Shown here one piece after another: positions 54,430-63,264 of a DNA stretch of 64,000 nucleotides. The stretch spans positions 1,984,001-2,048,000 of the forward strand of contig NZ_JAANOW010000001.1 in NCBI RefSeq assembly GCF_011758805.1. The letters are read 5' to 3'. Made by a program: the position numbers and the translations under genes. Every line of letters begins with the position of its first letter. Position 1 is the stretch's first letter. This DNA comes from Mycolicibacterium fluoranthenivorans (GTDB taxonomy: Bacteria; Actinomycetota; Actinomycetes; Mycobacteriales; Mycobacteriaceae). A model generated the notes under the pieces. That model was given only the letters and a program-made list of their open reading frames with translations, ran no database searches and was not told the DNA's origin.

Positions 54430-55137
54430 ATGCCTGCAAAACTCACGCGGGATCAGCGTACTGATCGGCTCATCGCGAAGACCCGACTGCGTGTGGAACA
54501 AACTTCACCGGATGCAAGGCTGCTGAGACATATGCCTAGCAGCACGTTGGGAGTCCTCATTCGCGAATGCGGGTACGCGAGGACCTCTGCGAAGCTGCTT
54601 AGCGACCTCTGCGACAGACTACGAGAGGTCGGCGTCGAGTTCAGCCCCGAACTGACTGATCCGTTCAATACCCCGAAAACGCGGATCTACTTCTTCGATG
54701 CAGAACGAAATATGAAGGGGCTTCAGCCAACTCGGGAGCTGTTCAAGCAGGAAGCAGAGCTGTCACGGTTCCTGTGGCTGAATAAGAAGTTCCTCGCGAA
54801 CGCGACCAAGAATTTGCGGCTTACGGACCTTGAGAAGCGTCTCGCACCGGGCGCAACGATTGACCTCCTTGCTATCGATACGAAGACGCGCGAGCTGGTT
54901 GGCATCGAACTGAAGGCAGAAGAGCCGGACCAGGGGATTGTGGCGCAGGCGGCGAAGTATATGAAGGGGCTGAAGTCACTAGCTGAAAGTGAAGGGCTCA
55001 AAGGTGCGCGCCTGATGATCGTCACGGGTCAGCCTGACGAGGAGTTGCAAGAGAATGTGCAGGCGCACGCGGAGAGAATCGGGGTCAGAACTGATTGGTT
55101 TCTCTACCGCGTGAAGTTCGAGCTGAAGCAGGCGTAG
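54430..55137 (+). CDS. PD-(D/E)XK nuclease-like protein
   Basis: 235 residues. The N-terminal 80 residues form a helical DNA-binding-like part (LGVLIRECGYARTSAKLLSDLCDRL). The C-terminal part contains ATIDLLAIDTKTRELVGIELKAEE, a D-x(n)-E-L-K core of the PD-(D/E)XK fold, and an upstream Glu (QEAELSRFLW) that fits the DUF91/NucS arrangement. It is not overlapped with the operon, being 231 bases downstream of it, so it may be an independent defence gene. ATG 54430 has GGGGAG upstream. Confidence 0.75.
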   Translation: MPAKLTRDQRTDRLIAKTRLRVEQTSPDARLLRHMPSSTLGVLIRECGYARTSAKLLSDLCDRLREVGVEFSPELTDPFNTPKTRIYFFDAERNMKGLQPTRELFKQEAELSRFLWLNKKFLANATKNLRLTDLEKRLAPGATIDLLAIDTKTRELVGIELKAEEPDQGIVAQAAKYMKGLKSLAESEGLKGARLMIVTGQPDEELQENVQAHAERIGVRTDWFLYRVKFELKQA

Positions 55138-55318
55138 CACGCTCTCGGGACTTAGCCACGATCCGTGGATCAACTTCGTTGAGGTGTATGGGGAGTTAAT
55201 GGTGGCATCTTGGAGTCACGGGCAGCGTGTAGCCGCTGTGGCCTGACCCCGATCGGTTGATCCATGGCTTATGAGAGTCTTGCGGCCCACGTTGTGGGCA
55301 GGAAGGCTCGACAAGATA

Positions 55319-55600
55319 ATGGCGACGAGGAAACGGCACAGTCCGGAGCAGATTGTGCGCAAGCTGATGGCTGCTGACCGGCTGTTGGCCGAGGGCAAGG
55401 ACACCGCGGCGGTCTGCCGCGAACTGGGTGTGTCCGAGGCCACCTATCACCGGTGGCGCAACCAGTTCGGCAGCCTGAAGGCCGAGGACGCCAAACGGCT
55501 CAAGGACCTCGAACGCGAGAACGCCGCCCTCAAACGGCTGTTGGCCGACGCGGAGCTGGAGAAGGACGCGCTGCGGGAGATCGCCAAGGGAAACTTCTAG
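55319..55600 (+). CDS. IS3-family transposase OrfA
   Basis: 93 residues. The HTH RHSPEQIVRKLMAADRLLAEGKDTAAVCRELGVSEATYHRWRNQFG and the leucine-rich helix (LKDLERENAALKRLLADAELEKDALREI) are the standard IS3 OrfA of the IS407-like group. ATG 55319 has AAGG upstream. The end carries the slippery heptamer that makes the OrfAB fusion. Confidence 0.93.
   Translation: MATRKRHSPEQIVRKLMAADRLLAEGKDTAAVCRELGVSEATYHRWRNQFGSLKAEDAKRLKDLERENAALKRLLADAELEKDALREIAKGNF
55588..55594 (+). promoter_or_regulatory. Programmed -1 frameshift heptamer
   Basis: G GGA AAC in the OrfA frame is an ideal X-XXY-YYZ slip site three bases before the TAG stop at 55598. Slipping back one base leads directly into the orfB frame (LLGPERRR). 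Confidence 0.88.
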
Positions 55601-56428
55601 GCCCGGAACGCCGGCGGGCCGCCGTTCGTCACCTCCAGCGCGTGCTGGGGGTCAGCGAGCGGTTCGCTTGCCGCGTCACCGGGCAACACCCAACGCCACG
55701 AACCCACGTCGGCGACACCAGAGGATCCCGACGCCGCCTTACGGGACTGGCTGCGCAGCTACGCCAAGAAACACCCCCGACGGGGATTCCGGCCGGCCTA
55801 CCACGACGCCCGCGGTGAAGGCTGGGTCATCAATCACAAGAAGATCCAACGGCTTTGGCGGGAGGAAGGGCTAAGGGTTCCGCAGCGGCGCAAACGAAAG
55901 CGGCACGGCACATCCACCGCCGCGCCGGAGGTCGTCGCCGATGCACCCGATCGGGTGTGGGCAGTGGACTTCCAGTTCGACGTGACCACCGACAGGCGGC
56001 CGATCAAGATCGTGTCGATCATCGACGAGCACACCCGCGAATGCCTCGGCGGCATGGTCGAGCGCAGCATCACCGGCGATCACCTCATCGACGAGCTCGA
56101 CCGCGTGGCGGCCGAACGTGGGACCTATCCCGCGGTGCTTCGGTGCGACAACGGGCCCGAATTAGCTTGTGGTGCAATGGCTGACTTGGCCGATGGCCAA
56201 GTCGGGTTGCACTTCATCCCACCCGGCGAACCCTGGCGAAACGGTTACGTCGAATCGTTCAACTCCCGCATCCGCGACGAATGCCTCAACATCAACAGAT
56301 TCTGGTCGCTGGCCCAGGCCCGCGTGGTCATCGGCGACTGGAAGCACGGCTACAACCACCACCGCCGACACTCATCGCTGGGCTACCTACCCCCAGCCCG
56401 CTATGCTGCCGCCTGTACCCACCGATGA
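55594..56428 (+). pseudogene. IS3-family transposase OrfB, frameshifted
   Basis: After the programmed shift the frame reads LGPERRRAAVRHLQRVLGVSERFACRVTGQH, then it is lost near 55690. The correct continuation (TQRHEPTSATPEDPD and the rest of the integrase core) is in another frame. The junction looks like a deletion of about eight bases. Downstream, the DDE residues are intact (VWAVDFQFD, RCDNGPE, VESFNSRIRDE) to the stop at 56428. The frameshift should prevent a full-length transposase unless it is a sequencing error. Confidence 0.85.
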
Positions 56429-56620
56429 ACGACTTTCGTTCGCCGTGGACCAGTTCACGGGGTCCGGTCAACACCACACAAGCCCTGCCCCCGCGGAGGG
56501 GACTGCCCAGGACTAAACCCCTGCTGTTTGGGGTATCAGCCTTTCGTCGAAACTGCACCTGTCGATCGCGCGGACGCAGAAACGGCACTCTCGTTCGAAG
56601 GACCTGAAGGAGTTGTGACG

Positions 56621-56911
56621 ATGTTTGGTGGAGCAGCCGGACCCGGATCGGTCGTCGGATCAGACGAGCAGCGATTGCTCGCGGCGGCGGAGGGTGTGTT
56701 GATGGCACTTCGCCGATGCACTCCGCAAGCTGCGGTGGACGAACTGCGTGGGGCTGCGCACCGGCATGGTGTTCCGCTATCGACGATCGCGCTGGCATTG
56801 GTCGATCTGGCTTCCTGTCGGCCGATAGAGGGCACGCCGGGCCCGGCTCATATTGCCGCGCAAGAGGAATGGGGTTCATTGCTCGGCAGCTCCGAGGCGG
56901 CCGCTGCCTAG
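56621..56911 (+). CDS. ANTAR-domain protein
   Basis: 96 residues. EQRLLAAAEGVLMALRRCTPQAAVDELRGAAHRHGVPLSTIALALVDLA has the spacing of an ANTAR RNA-binding domain, here without an N-terminal sensor. Such proteins prevent transcription termination by binding hairpins. ATG 56621 lies eight bases after GAAGGAG; GTG 56615 is an alternative. It is the first chromosomal gene right of the IS element. Confidence 0.75.
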   Translation: MFGGAAGPGSVVGSDEQRLLAAAEGVLMALRRCTPQAAVDELRGAAHRHGVPLSTIALALVDLASCRPIEGTPGPAHIAAQEEWGSLLGSSEAAAA

Positions 56912-56942
56912 GCTGCGCGCGGCCCGTCGGCTCCCGGGCAGA

Positions 56943-57800
56943 ATGAACGCCATGAGAGTCGCGGTTCTGGGTACGGGTGCCATGGGCGCCGGCATGGCGC
57001 AGTCGTTACTGCGTGAGGGAATCGAGGTGGCGGTCTGGAACCGCACGCCCGAGCGGGCGCGGCCGCTGGCCGCCGACGGCGCCGAGGTAGCCTCCGATCC
57101 GGCCGATGCCGTCAGAGGTGCCGACGTCGTGGTGGCGATGCTCTTCGATGCGGCAGCGACGCTCGAGGTGATGACCACGGTGCTGCCTGCTTTGGAGGCC
57201 GACGCGGTGTTCGTCCAGTGCGCGACCGTCGGCACCGATGCCGCCGAGCAGACCGCGGCCCTTGCCGCTCAGCACGAGGTGGCGTTCCTGGATTGTCCGG
57301 TGCTGGGCACCAAAGTGCCTGCCGAGCAAGGCAACCTCGTGATGCTGGCCTCCGGCGACCCCGGTCTGCGTGAACGGGTGCAGCCGGCGTTCGACGCCAT
57401 GGGGAGCAAGACGATCTGGGTAGGTGACGAGCCGGGCTTGGGGTCTCAGCTCAAGCTCGTCTGCAACGCCTGGATCAGCGCCCTGGCCGCCGCCATTGGC
57501 CAGTCATTCGCCCTGGCCAAGAGCTTGGGCTTGGATCAGCGACTCATCTTGGAAGCGTTCGATGGGTCCGCCGCGGGCTCGCCATACCTGCAGTTGAAGG
57601 GCAAGGCGATCATCGAATCGTCCTATGCGCCGCAGTTCAGTGTCGACGGTGTCCGCAAGGACACCGGACTGATCCGTGACGCGATTGCGGCAGCGGGGCT
57701 GTCGACCGCCTTGGTGGACGGGGTCCGCGCCGCGTTCGACGCCGCCAGCGAAGCCGGCCACGGCGGCGAGGACATGGCCGCGGTGTATTTCGGCTTCTGA
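56943..57800 (+). CDS. 3-Hydroxyisobutyrate dehydrogenase-like NAD(P)-dependent enzyme
   Basis: 285 residues. GTGAMGAGMAQSLL is the NAD(P)-binding site (the Arg of WNRTPERA suggests NADP). The catalytic Lys is in SQLKLVCNAW and the C-terminal helical domain is complete. The family includes 3-hydroxyisobutyrate and tartronate-semialdehyde reductases and imine reductases; the substrate is not determined. The ATG at 56943 was chosen over an upstream frame extension that has shadow composition. Confidence 0.9.
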   Translation: MNAMRVAVLGTGAMGAGMAQSLLREGIEVAVWNRTPERARPLAADGAEVASDPADAVRGADVVVAMLFDAAATLEVMTTVLPALEADAVFVQCATVGTDAAEQTAALAAQHEVAFLDCPVLGTKVPAEQGNLVMLASGDPGLRERVQPAFDAMGSKTIWVGDEPGLGSQLKLVCNAWISALAAAIGQSFALAKSLGLDQRLILEAFDGSAAGSPYLQLKGKAIIESSYAPQFSVDGVRKDTGLIRDAIAAAGLSTALVDGVRAAFDAASEAGHGGEDMAAVYFGF

Positions 57801-58032
57801 ATCCGGGCGCAGACTCGCTCGGTTGGCGACTGGACGGGGCGTGTTCTGGGCTGGAGACCGACGTCTACCTGGCGCAACTCGCCCAAACTGACCAGGGCAG
57901 CCACCCACTTTTGATGCGGGTGTTCGCCATGTCGCGGTGCTCATCACGCAGCCCGAGCCCTGAGCAGGTGCGTGGTGGTCGGTCACAAATGGGTAACCTC
58001 ATCCCTGAAGTCGACGGATCAGGGGGAAGTCC

Positions 58033-59088
58033 ATGAGCCTCGTACTGGGCCTTTCGGTGACGACGAGGGATATACGCGGCGAGCTGGTTGACGGCGCCAC
58101 CGGTGAGGGAGACCACCTGGACCGGGCGGTGCTCGACGCCGCAGGCATCCAGGACTACCTGGCCACACTGCCCGCCGATGAGGAGCTTGCCGCCGTCGGG
58201 CTGACCTGGACGCCGGACGCCGAGTCGGACGCGATCAAGGTGCGCGAGGCGCTCGATGTCTACGGCGGGGGAGCACCCGTGGTGGCCATCCGGGAAGTCG
58301 AAGCCACCGAAGCCCTCGCCCGCGGCATCGCCGAGATGACGGGGCATGACTTCCTGGTCGTGTGCATCGTCGAACCGGATGCGGCGGTGGTCGCGACCGT
58401 CGACGGTTACCACGTGGCGGTGGAACAGATCGACCGCATGGATGCCGCCACGCTGATCGAGCGGGTGTGCGCGGTGGTGCGCAGTGCGCGCCCCAGCCCG
58501 GACGCCGTGTTCGTCCTCGGCTCGGAAGACTCTGAGGAACTCGTCGAAGCCCTGCAGGAGGAGACTGACCGTCCCGTCGTCACCGCAACCGAGGCGGACT
58601 TCGCGATGACGCGTGGCGCGGCGCTGGCGTCGGCATTGTTGGCCAGCCAGCCCGCGACTGAGCCCGCCGAGCCGCGGTTCTCCCGGGTTCAGCTGCTGGC
58701 CTCGGCACTGGGTGTGGCGAGCGTGGCGTTCGTGACGTCGGTGTCGGTGGTGCTTGCCTCGCATGGTTTGCCCCAGGTGAGCGAGACAGAGCCCGAGTCG
58801 GTCGCCGCTTCGGCACCCCTCGCCCGTCCGGCACCTCCGCCACCAAGCGCGGACGCCGTCCGGGCCATGGCCCGCAAGCCTTTCGCCCTCATGAACGTGC
58901 CCGCCCCGCAGGCGCCGGCACCGGCCCCTGCCGCACCGCCGCCCGCTCCGGAGCCCGCCGCGCCGGCCAACGTCGCACCCGTGCTGCCGCCGGCCTACCT
59001 GCCGCAGCCGGCAGCCCCGCCCCCGCAGCCACCCCGGCTGCGTGACCGGATTCTGGACAAGATCCCGATCATCGGTAGGTTCCGCTAG
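58033..59088 (+). CDS. DUF7159-like membrane protein
   Basis: 351 residues. The N-terminal 210 residues (MSLVLGLSVTTRDIRGELVDGA, FLVVCIVEPDAAVVATVDGY) look like an actin/Hsp70-type (ASKHA) half-fold that mycobacterial annotation places in DUF7159. One membrane helix (RVQLLASALGVASVAFVTSVSVV) and a long Pro/Ala tail follow, ending in RLRDRILDKIPIIGRF. The ATG at 58033 has AGGGGGA upstream. Function unknown. Confidence 0.75.
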   Translation: MSLVLGLSVTTRDIRGELVDGATGEGDHLDRAVLDAAGIQDYLATLPADEELAAVGLTWTPDAESDAIKVREALDVYGGGAPVVAIREVEATEALARGIAEMTGHDFLVVCIVEPDAAVVATVDGYHVAVEQIDRMDAATLIERVCAVVRSARPSPDAVFVLGSEDSEELVEALQEETDRPVVTATEADFAMTRGAALASALLASQPATEPAEPRFSRVQLLASALGVASVAFVTSVSVVLASHGLPQVSETEPESVAASAPLARPAPPPPSADAVRAMARKPFALMNVPAPQAPAPAPAAPPPAPEPAAPANVAPVLPPAYLPQPAAPPPQPPRLRDRILDKIPIIGRFR

Positions 59089-59091
59089 GGC

Positions 59092-60048
59092 TCAGGTCTC
59101 CGGGAGCGGAGACTCGCCAGCTCCGAGCCCGTTCAACGGATGCTGCGCGGCGGCGCTCGGCTCCTTGCTCCGGTCGGCGACGAAGGGCACGGCACCGCAG
59201 GCGATCAAGATGACCGCCACACCGATCCACTGGACTGGGTCCAGGCGCTCGCCCAAAAGTGTTGCTGCCAAGGTGATCCCGATGACGGGTTCGAGAGCGC
59301 CGAGCAGGCTCAGGGGCACCGAGCCCAGCGTGCGGACGGCAAAGAGGGCGCCACCGGTGCCGATGGGCATCAACACCACACCCTGGATGGCGGCCACCGT
59401 CCATACGCCGGCCGGCACGGAGAAATGCTCGTCGGAGACGACGGCGAAGAGTCCGGTGGTCACCGTCGAGCCGATCGTGACCAAGGCGGCGGTGGCCACG
59501 GTGCCGACTTGGCGCACCCACCGCTCGCTCAGGACGAGATACCCGGCATAGCCCGCCGCACTGAGCAAGGTGAGGACCACCGCCGCAACGGACACCGCGC
59601 CCGATCCGGCGCCACCGACCATCACCAACCCAGCGATCGCCACGCAGGCCAGCAGGATCAGCAACTTGGGTACCGGGGCCCGGTCGCGCAGCCACACCAG
59701 GGCGATCACCATGAGCGGGCAGACGTTCACCACGATGACCGGTATCTGCGCACCGCCGTGTTCGACGGCCATGAAGAACGCGAGCACCTGCGCCCCGAAC
59801 AGCGGACCGCAGAACGCGAGCATGCACAGCACCGGTCGCCACGGCAGTCGCCGAGCCCGGCCGCTCAGCAGCCACAGCGCGGCGATGACGGCCGTACCGA
59901 GGATGCCGCGGATGGTGAGCAGCACCGCGGGACTGGCGCCGACGTTGTAGGCGAACACGGCCGCCACCGGCATCGAGCCGTATGCGAGCGCTGACGCCGC
60001 ACCGGCAACCCAGCCACGCCGAGCTGAGTGCTCGAGATCCTGCCCCAC
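59092..60048 (-). CDS. EamA/DMT-family permease
   Basis: 318 residues with ten predicted membrane segments in two EamA halves (YGSMPVAAVFAYNVGASPAVLLTIRG and SLLGALEPVIGITLAATLLGERL are the landmark loops). GTG 60048 has GGGAAGG upstream and gives a normal N-terminus; a longer frame to 60204 adds a Cys/Arg-rich tail without family likeness. Probably a metabolite exporter. Convergent with the DUF7159-like gene, three bases apart. Confidence 0.83.
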   Translation of the reverse strand: MGQDLEHSARRGWVAGAASALAYGSMPVAAVFAYNVGASPAVLLTIRGILGTAVIAALWLLSGRARRLPWRPVLCMLAFCGPLFGAQVLAFFMAVEHGGAQIPVIVVNVCPLMVIALVWLRDRAPVPKLLILLACVAIAGLVMVGGAGSGAVSVAAVVLTLLSAAGYAGYLVLSERWVRQVGTVATAALVTIGSTVTTGLFAVVSDEHFSVPAGVWTVAAIQGVVLMPIGTGGALFAVRTLGSVPLSLLGALEPVIGITLAATLLGERLDPVQWIGVAVILIACGAVPFVADRSKEPSAAAQHPLNGLGAGESPLPET

Positions 60049-60185
60049 CGCTGCCTTCCCGTTGCACGTGTCGCATCGAGCCGACGTCGTTGTACGGGCT
60101 GATCTTGCGCACGCAAAGACTACTGCCCGGCGGGACGGGGCAAGATCGGGCGTCGAGATCGCGCCTGAAGCGGCGTTTAGTGCCG

Positions 60186-60707
60186 TCAGACTTTCGGCAG
60201 CCAACCGGACCAGGCGGGGGACAGGATGAAGCCGCGACCCTGTGCGTCCTTGCAGGCGGTGGTGCCCTTGTCGTCGACGCCGCAGGTCATGCTGTTGAAG
60301 GTGATCGAGTGAAACGGCGGGAGCACTTTGAGAGGATGGCCTCGAAGCGTGCCGTTCACGGCGACCGGATTACCTGTCTTCTTCAATTTCGTCAGCGTGC
60401 CAATCCAATTGGCGCCATTGAGTCCTCGGGCGGGATCCGTCTTGACTGGTGGCACACCCGGAAAGTTGTTCCCTGTGCATTGGGCTTGCTCGATCATGAA
60501 GTCGCAGGAAATGCCGTCCGGTGTGAGGAAAGCAATGGTGCTGGCGGTGAATCCCGGTGTCGACGTGTCGATGGCGTAGTCGGCGAAGTCGACCGGTGTA
60601 TAGCGGCTGAGATCAGGGAACGTCGGTGTGTCGGCGTGCGCTTCGGGAGAATGCGCTCCAACGAGCAGTGCTGCCGCGGCCAGTGCAGACATCGAGCGGA
60701 TCGTCAT
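60186..60707 (-). CDS. Exported mycobacterial protein, paralogue 2
   Basis: 173 residues with a signal peptide (MTIRSMSALAAAALLVGAHS, cleavage after HADT region). Four Cys in two pairs (ISCDFMIEQAQC and MTCGVDDKGTTAC) are conserved with the adjacent gene, and both end in GWLPKV. Function unknown; the pattern is common in secreted mycobacterial proteins. It starts four bases after the stop of its paralogue, so they form one transcript. Confidence 0.8.
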   Translation of the reverse strand: MTIRSMSALAAAALLVGAHSPEAHADTPTFPDLSRYTPVDFADYAIDTSTPGFTASTIAFLTPDGISCDFMIEQAQCTGNNFPGVPPVKTDPARGLNGANWIGTLTKLKKTGNPVAVNGTLRGHPLKVLPPFHSITFNSMTCGVDDKGTTACKDAQGRGFILSPAWSGWLPKV

Positions 60708-60711
60708 ACTG

Positions 60712-61230
60712 CTAGACCTTTGGCAGCCAGCCCGATCCCTGAGGGGATAGAACGAACCCACGTCCCCTCGAGTCTTTACAGGCAGTGGTTCCTTTGTCAT
60801 CGACACCGCAGAGGGCGCCGAAGGCGGAGATTGAGTGAAGCGGCGGCAGCGTCTTGATGGTTTGCCCATTCAGCGGGTTCGGTACGGCACCTTCATTGGT
60901 CTGTTTCAAACCGGAGGCTGTGCCAATCCAGTTGACTCGGTTGAAATTTCTCGAAGGGTCGGAGACCGCCGGAGGTATCGCGGGGAGATTGTTGCCGCTG
61001 CACTGGGCTTGAACTGCTGTGATATTGCAGATCACACCGTCCGGGGTGGCGAAGTAGATCTCCGAGCTGGGCATGCCGGGCGTTGTGGTGTCGATTGCAT
61101 AATCCAATATGTCGACGGGGGCATAGGCGGTCATGTCGGGGAAGCGGGGAGTGTCTGCCAGTGCGGTGCATACGCTGAGTGCGACCAACCCGGTGGTGGC
61201 GGCGGCAACAGCGAGGGCTTTGGCGATCAT
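60712..61230 (-). CDS. Exported mycobacterial protein, paralogue 1
   Basis: 172 residues. Signal peptide MIAKALAVAAATTGLVALSV with cleavage before DTPRFPDM. It shares the framework TPxFPDxxxYxPVDxxDYAIDT, the Cys pairs, CGVDDKGTTACKD and the GWLPKV end with the next gene, so the two arose by tandem duplication. Function unknown. Confidence 0.8.
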   Translation of the reverse strand: MIAKALAVAAATTGLVALSVCTALADTPRFPDMTAYAPVDILDYAIDTTTPGMPSSEIYFATPDGVICNITAVQAQCSGNNLPAIPPAVSDPSRNFNRVNWIGTASGLKQTNEGAVPNPLNGQTIKTLPPLHSISAFGALCGVDDKGTTACKDSRGRGFVLSPQGSGWLPKV

Positions 61231-61272
61231 GTCTGTCCTATCGGTGCGGATGGCGTATGCGTTAACAGCCCA

Positions 61273-62859
61273 TCAACGGTTCGGATTCACCTGAAACTGC
61301 TCCACGACGTACGGATTGCCGGTGCTGGTGTTCCACTGACTGACCAGAATGCCCATGTTGTTCAGGGTTGAACCCGGCAGAATGTAGCCGCCGTAGTTCT
61401 GCGGGTATTGCCCGGGAACCGGCTGATTCCACAGACCGCCAGCGGCGACGACCGTGGGCTCGGCAGTGTTGAAGATCTCCGTCGGCATACCGCTGCCAAC
61501 GCGCACCTCCGTTGCCCCGGTGGTGGAGTTGAAACCGGAGAGTACCGGCCGGCCGTCGATTTCACGCATGCTCAATTCGCCGAACACGCCCCGGCTGATG
61601 GGAATGGCAGAATCTCCCTGTCCACCGAAGCTCTGCCCGTTCCACGGCTCCCAGGCATCACGATTGAAAATCTGATTGGGGTCGACGCGATACATGGTGA
61701 CGGGTTGGTGGCGGTCGAAGCCGTCAGCGGCGATATACACCTTCCCGTCACTACCTTGGTAGCCGCTGATCTGAGTAGGGGCGGAGTTCGGGTTGCTAAT
61801 TAGAGGGGGCTCGAATGGGCGTTTGGCAAGGGGGTTCTCGACCGGATCCCATGGCTTGTAGCTGTCCTTCACCACGGTCCACCCCTTCGACGGATCATTG
61901 GTCACCTTCACCAACCACGACCCACCTTTGGGCGCCAGTCCCTCGGCGGTGTTGGTGCCGACCACCATCATGTAGGTGTCCTTACCGACGGTGATACTGC
62001 CCGCCGGCAAGGAGTTGTTGGCGCCCGCCTGCACCGCTTCGGGAGGCAGTGGGAACAGCACGTTTTTCCCGTCCGGCCCGGTCAACGGCGTGCCGAAGTG
62101 CGCTTTCCCTTGCGAATCGAAACTGACTGGCACGGCCACGGACGGGTAGTGCGTGCCCTCGCCCTGCTTGCCGCCCGAATACGAGTCACCCAGAATCGCC
62201 ACCTTCGACCCGTCCGGCAAGGTGATCACCTCACCGAGGTCGGCCGCATTGATCCCGTCGATCGGCGCGCCGGTGCCCGCCACCGGGCCCATGTTCCGGG
62301 ACTCGCCCGGCTGCAGCGGGCCCAGATCCGGCGTCGTCATCGGAGACGGTGCCGGCTCCGGCAGCCCCGACGCCTTCGCGATCGCCTTGGCCAGCTCGTC
62401 ATCGATCCGGTCGCCCTCGATGATCGCGTCGGCGATCCGGGCCTTTAGGTCGGCGATCTTCTCGGACACCTTGGTCTGCGTCTCTGCGTCCATGTAGTTG
62501 TAGCTGTCCGGTGGGCTCACCTCATTCGTCGCGGGGTCCACCTTCACCGCCGGCGCCTCGGCCGCGTAGTTGAGGATGTCCTTGACCTTGTTGGCCAGCG
62601 TGTCGGCCTCCTGATGTGCGGTGTCGATCAGGGTCGCGGCCGCTTTGATCCGTTCGGCCTGTTTGTCGTGATCACCGGCGGTCGAGAACACCGCTTGGCG
62701 CGCGGTATCGCCGGACCCGCCGTCCCAATCCGCCGCCTGCATCGCCGACCGCAGAAAATCGGCGGAGTCGGCGTGATTGGTCGCCACGTCATGCGCGGCC
62801 TTACCCAGGTCGCCGATCTCGGGCGGCCAGTTCAACAGTTCCTGCAGGGTGAGGGCCAC
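61273..62859 (-). CDS. Type VII-secreted protein with DUF4185-like domain
   Basis: 528 residues from GTG 62859. The N-terminal 110 residues are helical (WPPEIGDLGKAAHDVATNHADSADFL and the WDGGSGDTA turn), similar to WXG100/LXG-like export domains. The C-terminal half (ITLPDGSKVAILGDSYSG, HYPSVAVPVSF, then several G-x-W repeats) resembles DUF4185, a beta-propeller-like domain. It follows an EspC-like gene by three bases, the layout of a type VII substrate pair. Confidence 0.8.
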   Translation of the reverse strand: MALTLQELLNWPPEIGDLGKAAHDVATNHADSADFLRSAMQAADWDGGSGDTARQAVFSTAGDHDKQAERIKAAATLIDTAHQEADTLANKVKDILNYAAEAPAVKVDPATNEVSPPDSYNYMDAETQTKVSEKIADLKARIADAIIEGDRIDDELAKAIAKASGLPEPAPSPMTTPDLGPLQPGESRNMGPVAGTGAPIDGINAADLGEVITLPDGSKVAILGDSYSGGKQGEGTHYPSVAVPVSFDSQGKAHFGTPLTGPDGKNVLFPLPPEAVQAGANNSLPAGSITVGKDTYMMVVGTNTAEGLAPKGGSWLVKVTNDPSKGWTVVKDSYKPWDPVENPLAKRPFEPPLISNPNSAPTQISGYQGSDGKVYIAADGFDRHQPVTMYRVDPNQIFNRDAWEPWNGQSFGGQGDSAIPISRGVFGELSMREIDGRPVLSGFNSTTGATEVRVGSGMPTEIFNTAEPTVVAAGGLWNQPVPGQYPQNYGGYILPGSTLNNMGILVSQWNTSTGNPYVVEQFQVNPNR

Positions 62860-62862
62860 GAG

Positions 62863-63168
62863 CTACAGGTCGCGCCCGGCGGCCTCGATCTCGTCCGCAG
62901 CGCCATCGTCGGTCTTTGTGTACGCCGCGGCCGCCGCCCGGTGCCCGTCCGCGTGCTTGACGTGATGAGCCGCGAACTGGCTGGCCGAGGTCTGCCATTC
63001 ACTGAGCATCGCCGGCAGCGCCGCGGCGGCCTTGCCGGCTCCGAGCGCCACCGAATCTGCCCGCGACTGCGCCTGCGTGTGCGCCGTCGTGAATGACTCG
63101 GCGTGACTGCTCAACGCCTCCGCGGTCACCTGCAACTGGGCCGGATCGACCCGCAACGACTTCCCCAT
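62863..63168 (-). CDS. EspC-like type VII secretion target
   Basis: 101 residues. MGKSLRVDPAQLQVTAEALSSHAESF and a central LSEWQTSASQFAAHH are the helix-turn-helix of EspC/ESX-type substrates, and the tail YTKTDDGAADEI carries the Y-x3-D/E export motif. ATG 63168 was chosen. It precedes the larger DUF4185-like protein by three bases and probably forms a heterodimer with its N-terminal domain. Confidence 0.85.
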   Translation of the reverse strand: MGKSLRVDPAQLQVTAEALSSHAESFTTAHTQAQSRADSVALGAGKAAAALPAMLSEWQTSASQFAAHHVKHADGHRAAAAAYTKTDDGAADEIEAAGRDL

Positions 63169-63264
63169 GAGAACTACCCCCTCGACCACAACGCGGACGT
63201 TTCTCGATTCTAAGCTCGCACCGAACCGGCCCAGTACGCGAAAACCGGGCGGTACCGTCGACCG

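Larger units (their letters stand above)
55237..56478 (+). mobile_element. IS3-family insertion sequence (ends approximate)
   Basis: Two transposase frames in the IS3 arrangement (orfA, then orfB in the -1 frame) fill about 1.2 kb. Imperfect terminal repeats can be drawn between TGTGGCCTGACC (55237) and the complement of 56443-56478 (TGTGGTGTTGACC), both continuing into a TGGTCCA/TGATCCA block. I see no clear target duplication, so the ends may be off by a few bases. orfB is interrupted, so the copy is probably dead. Confidence 0.75.
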
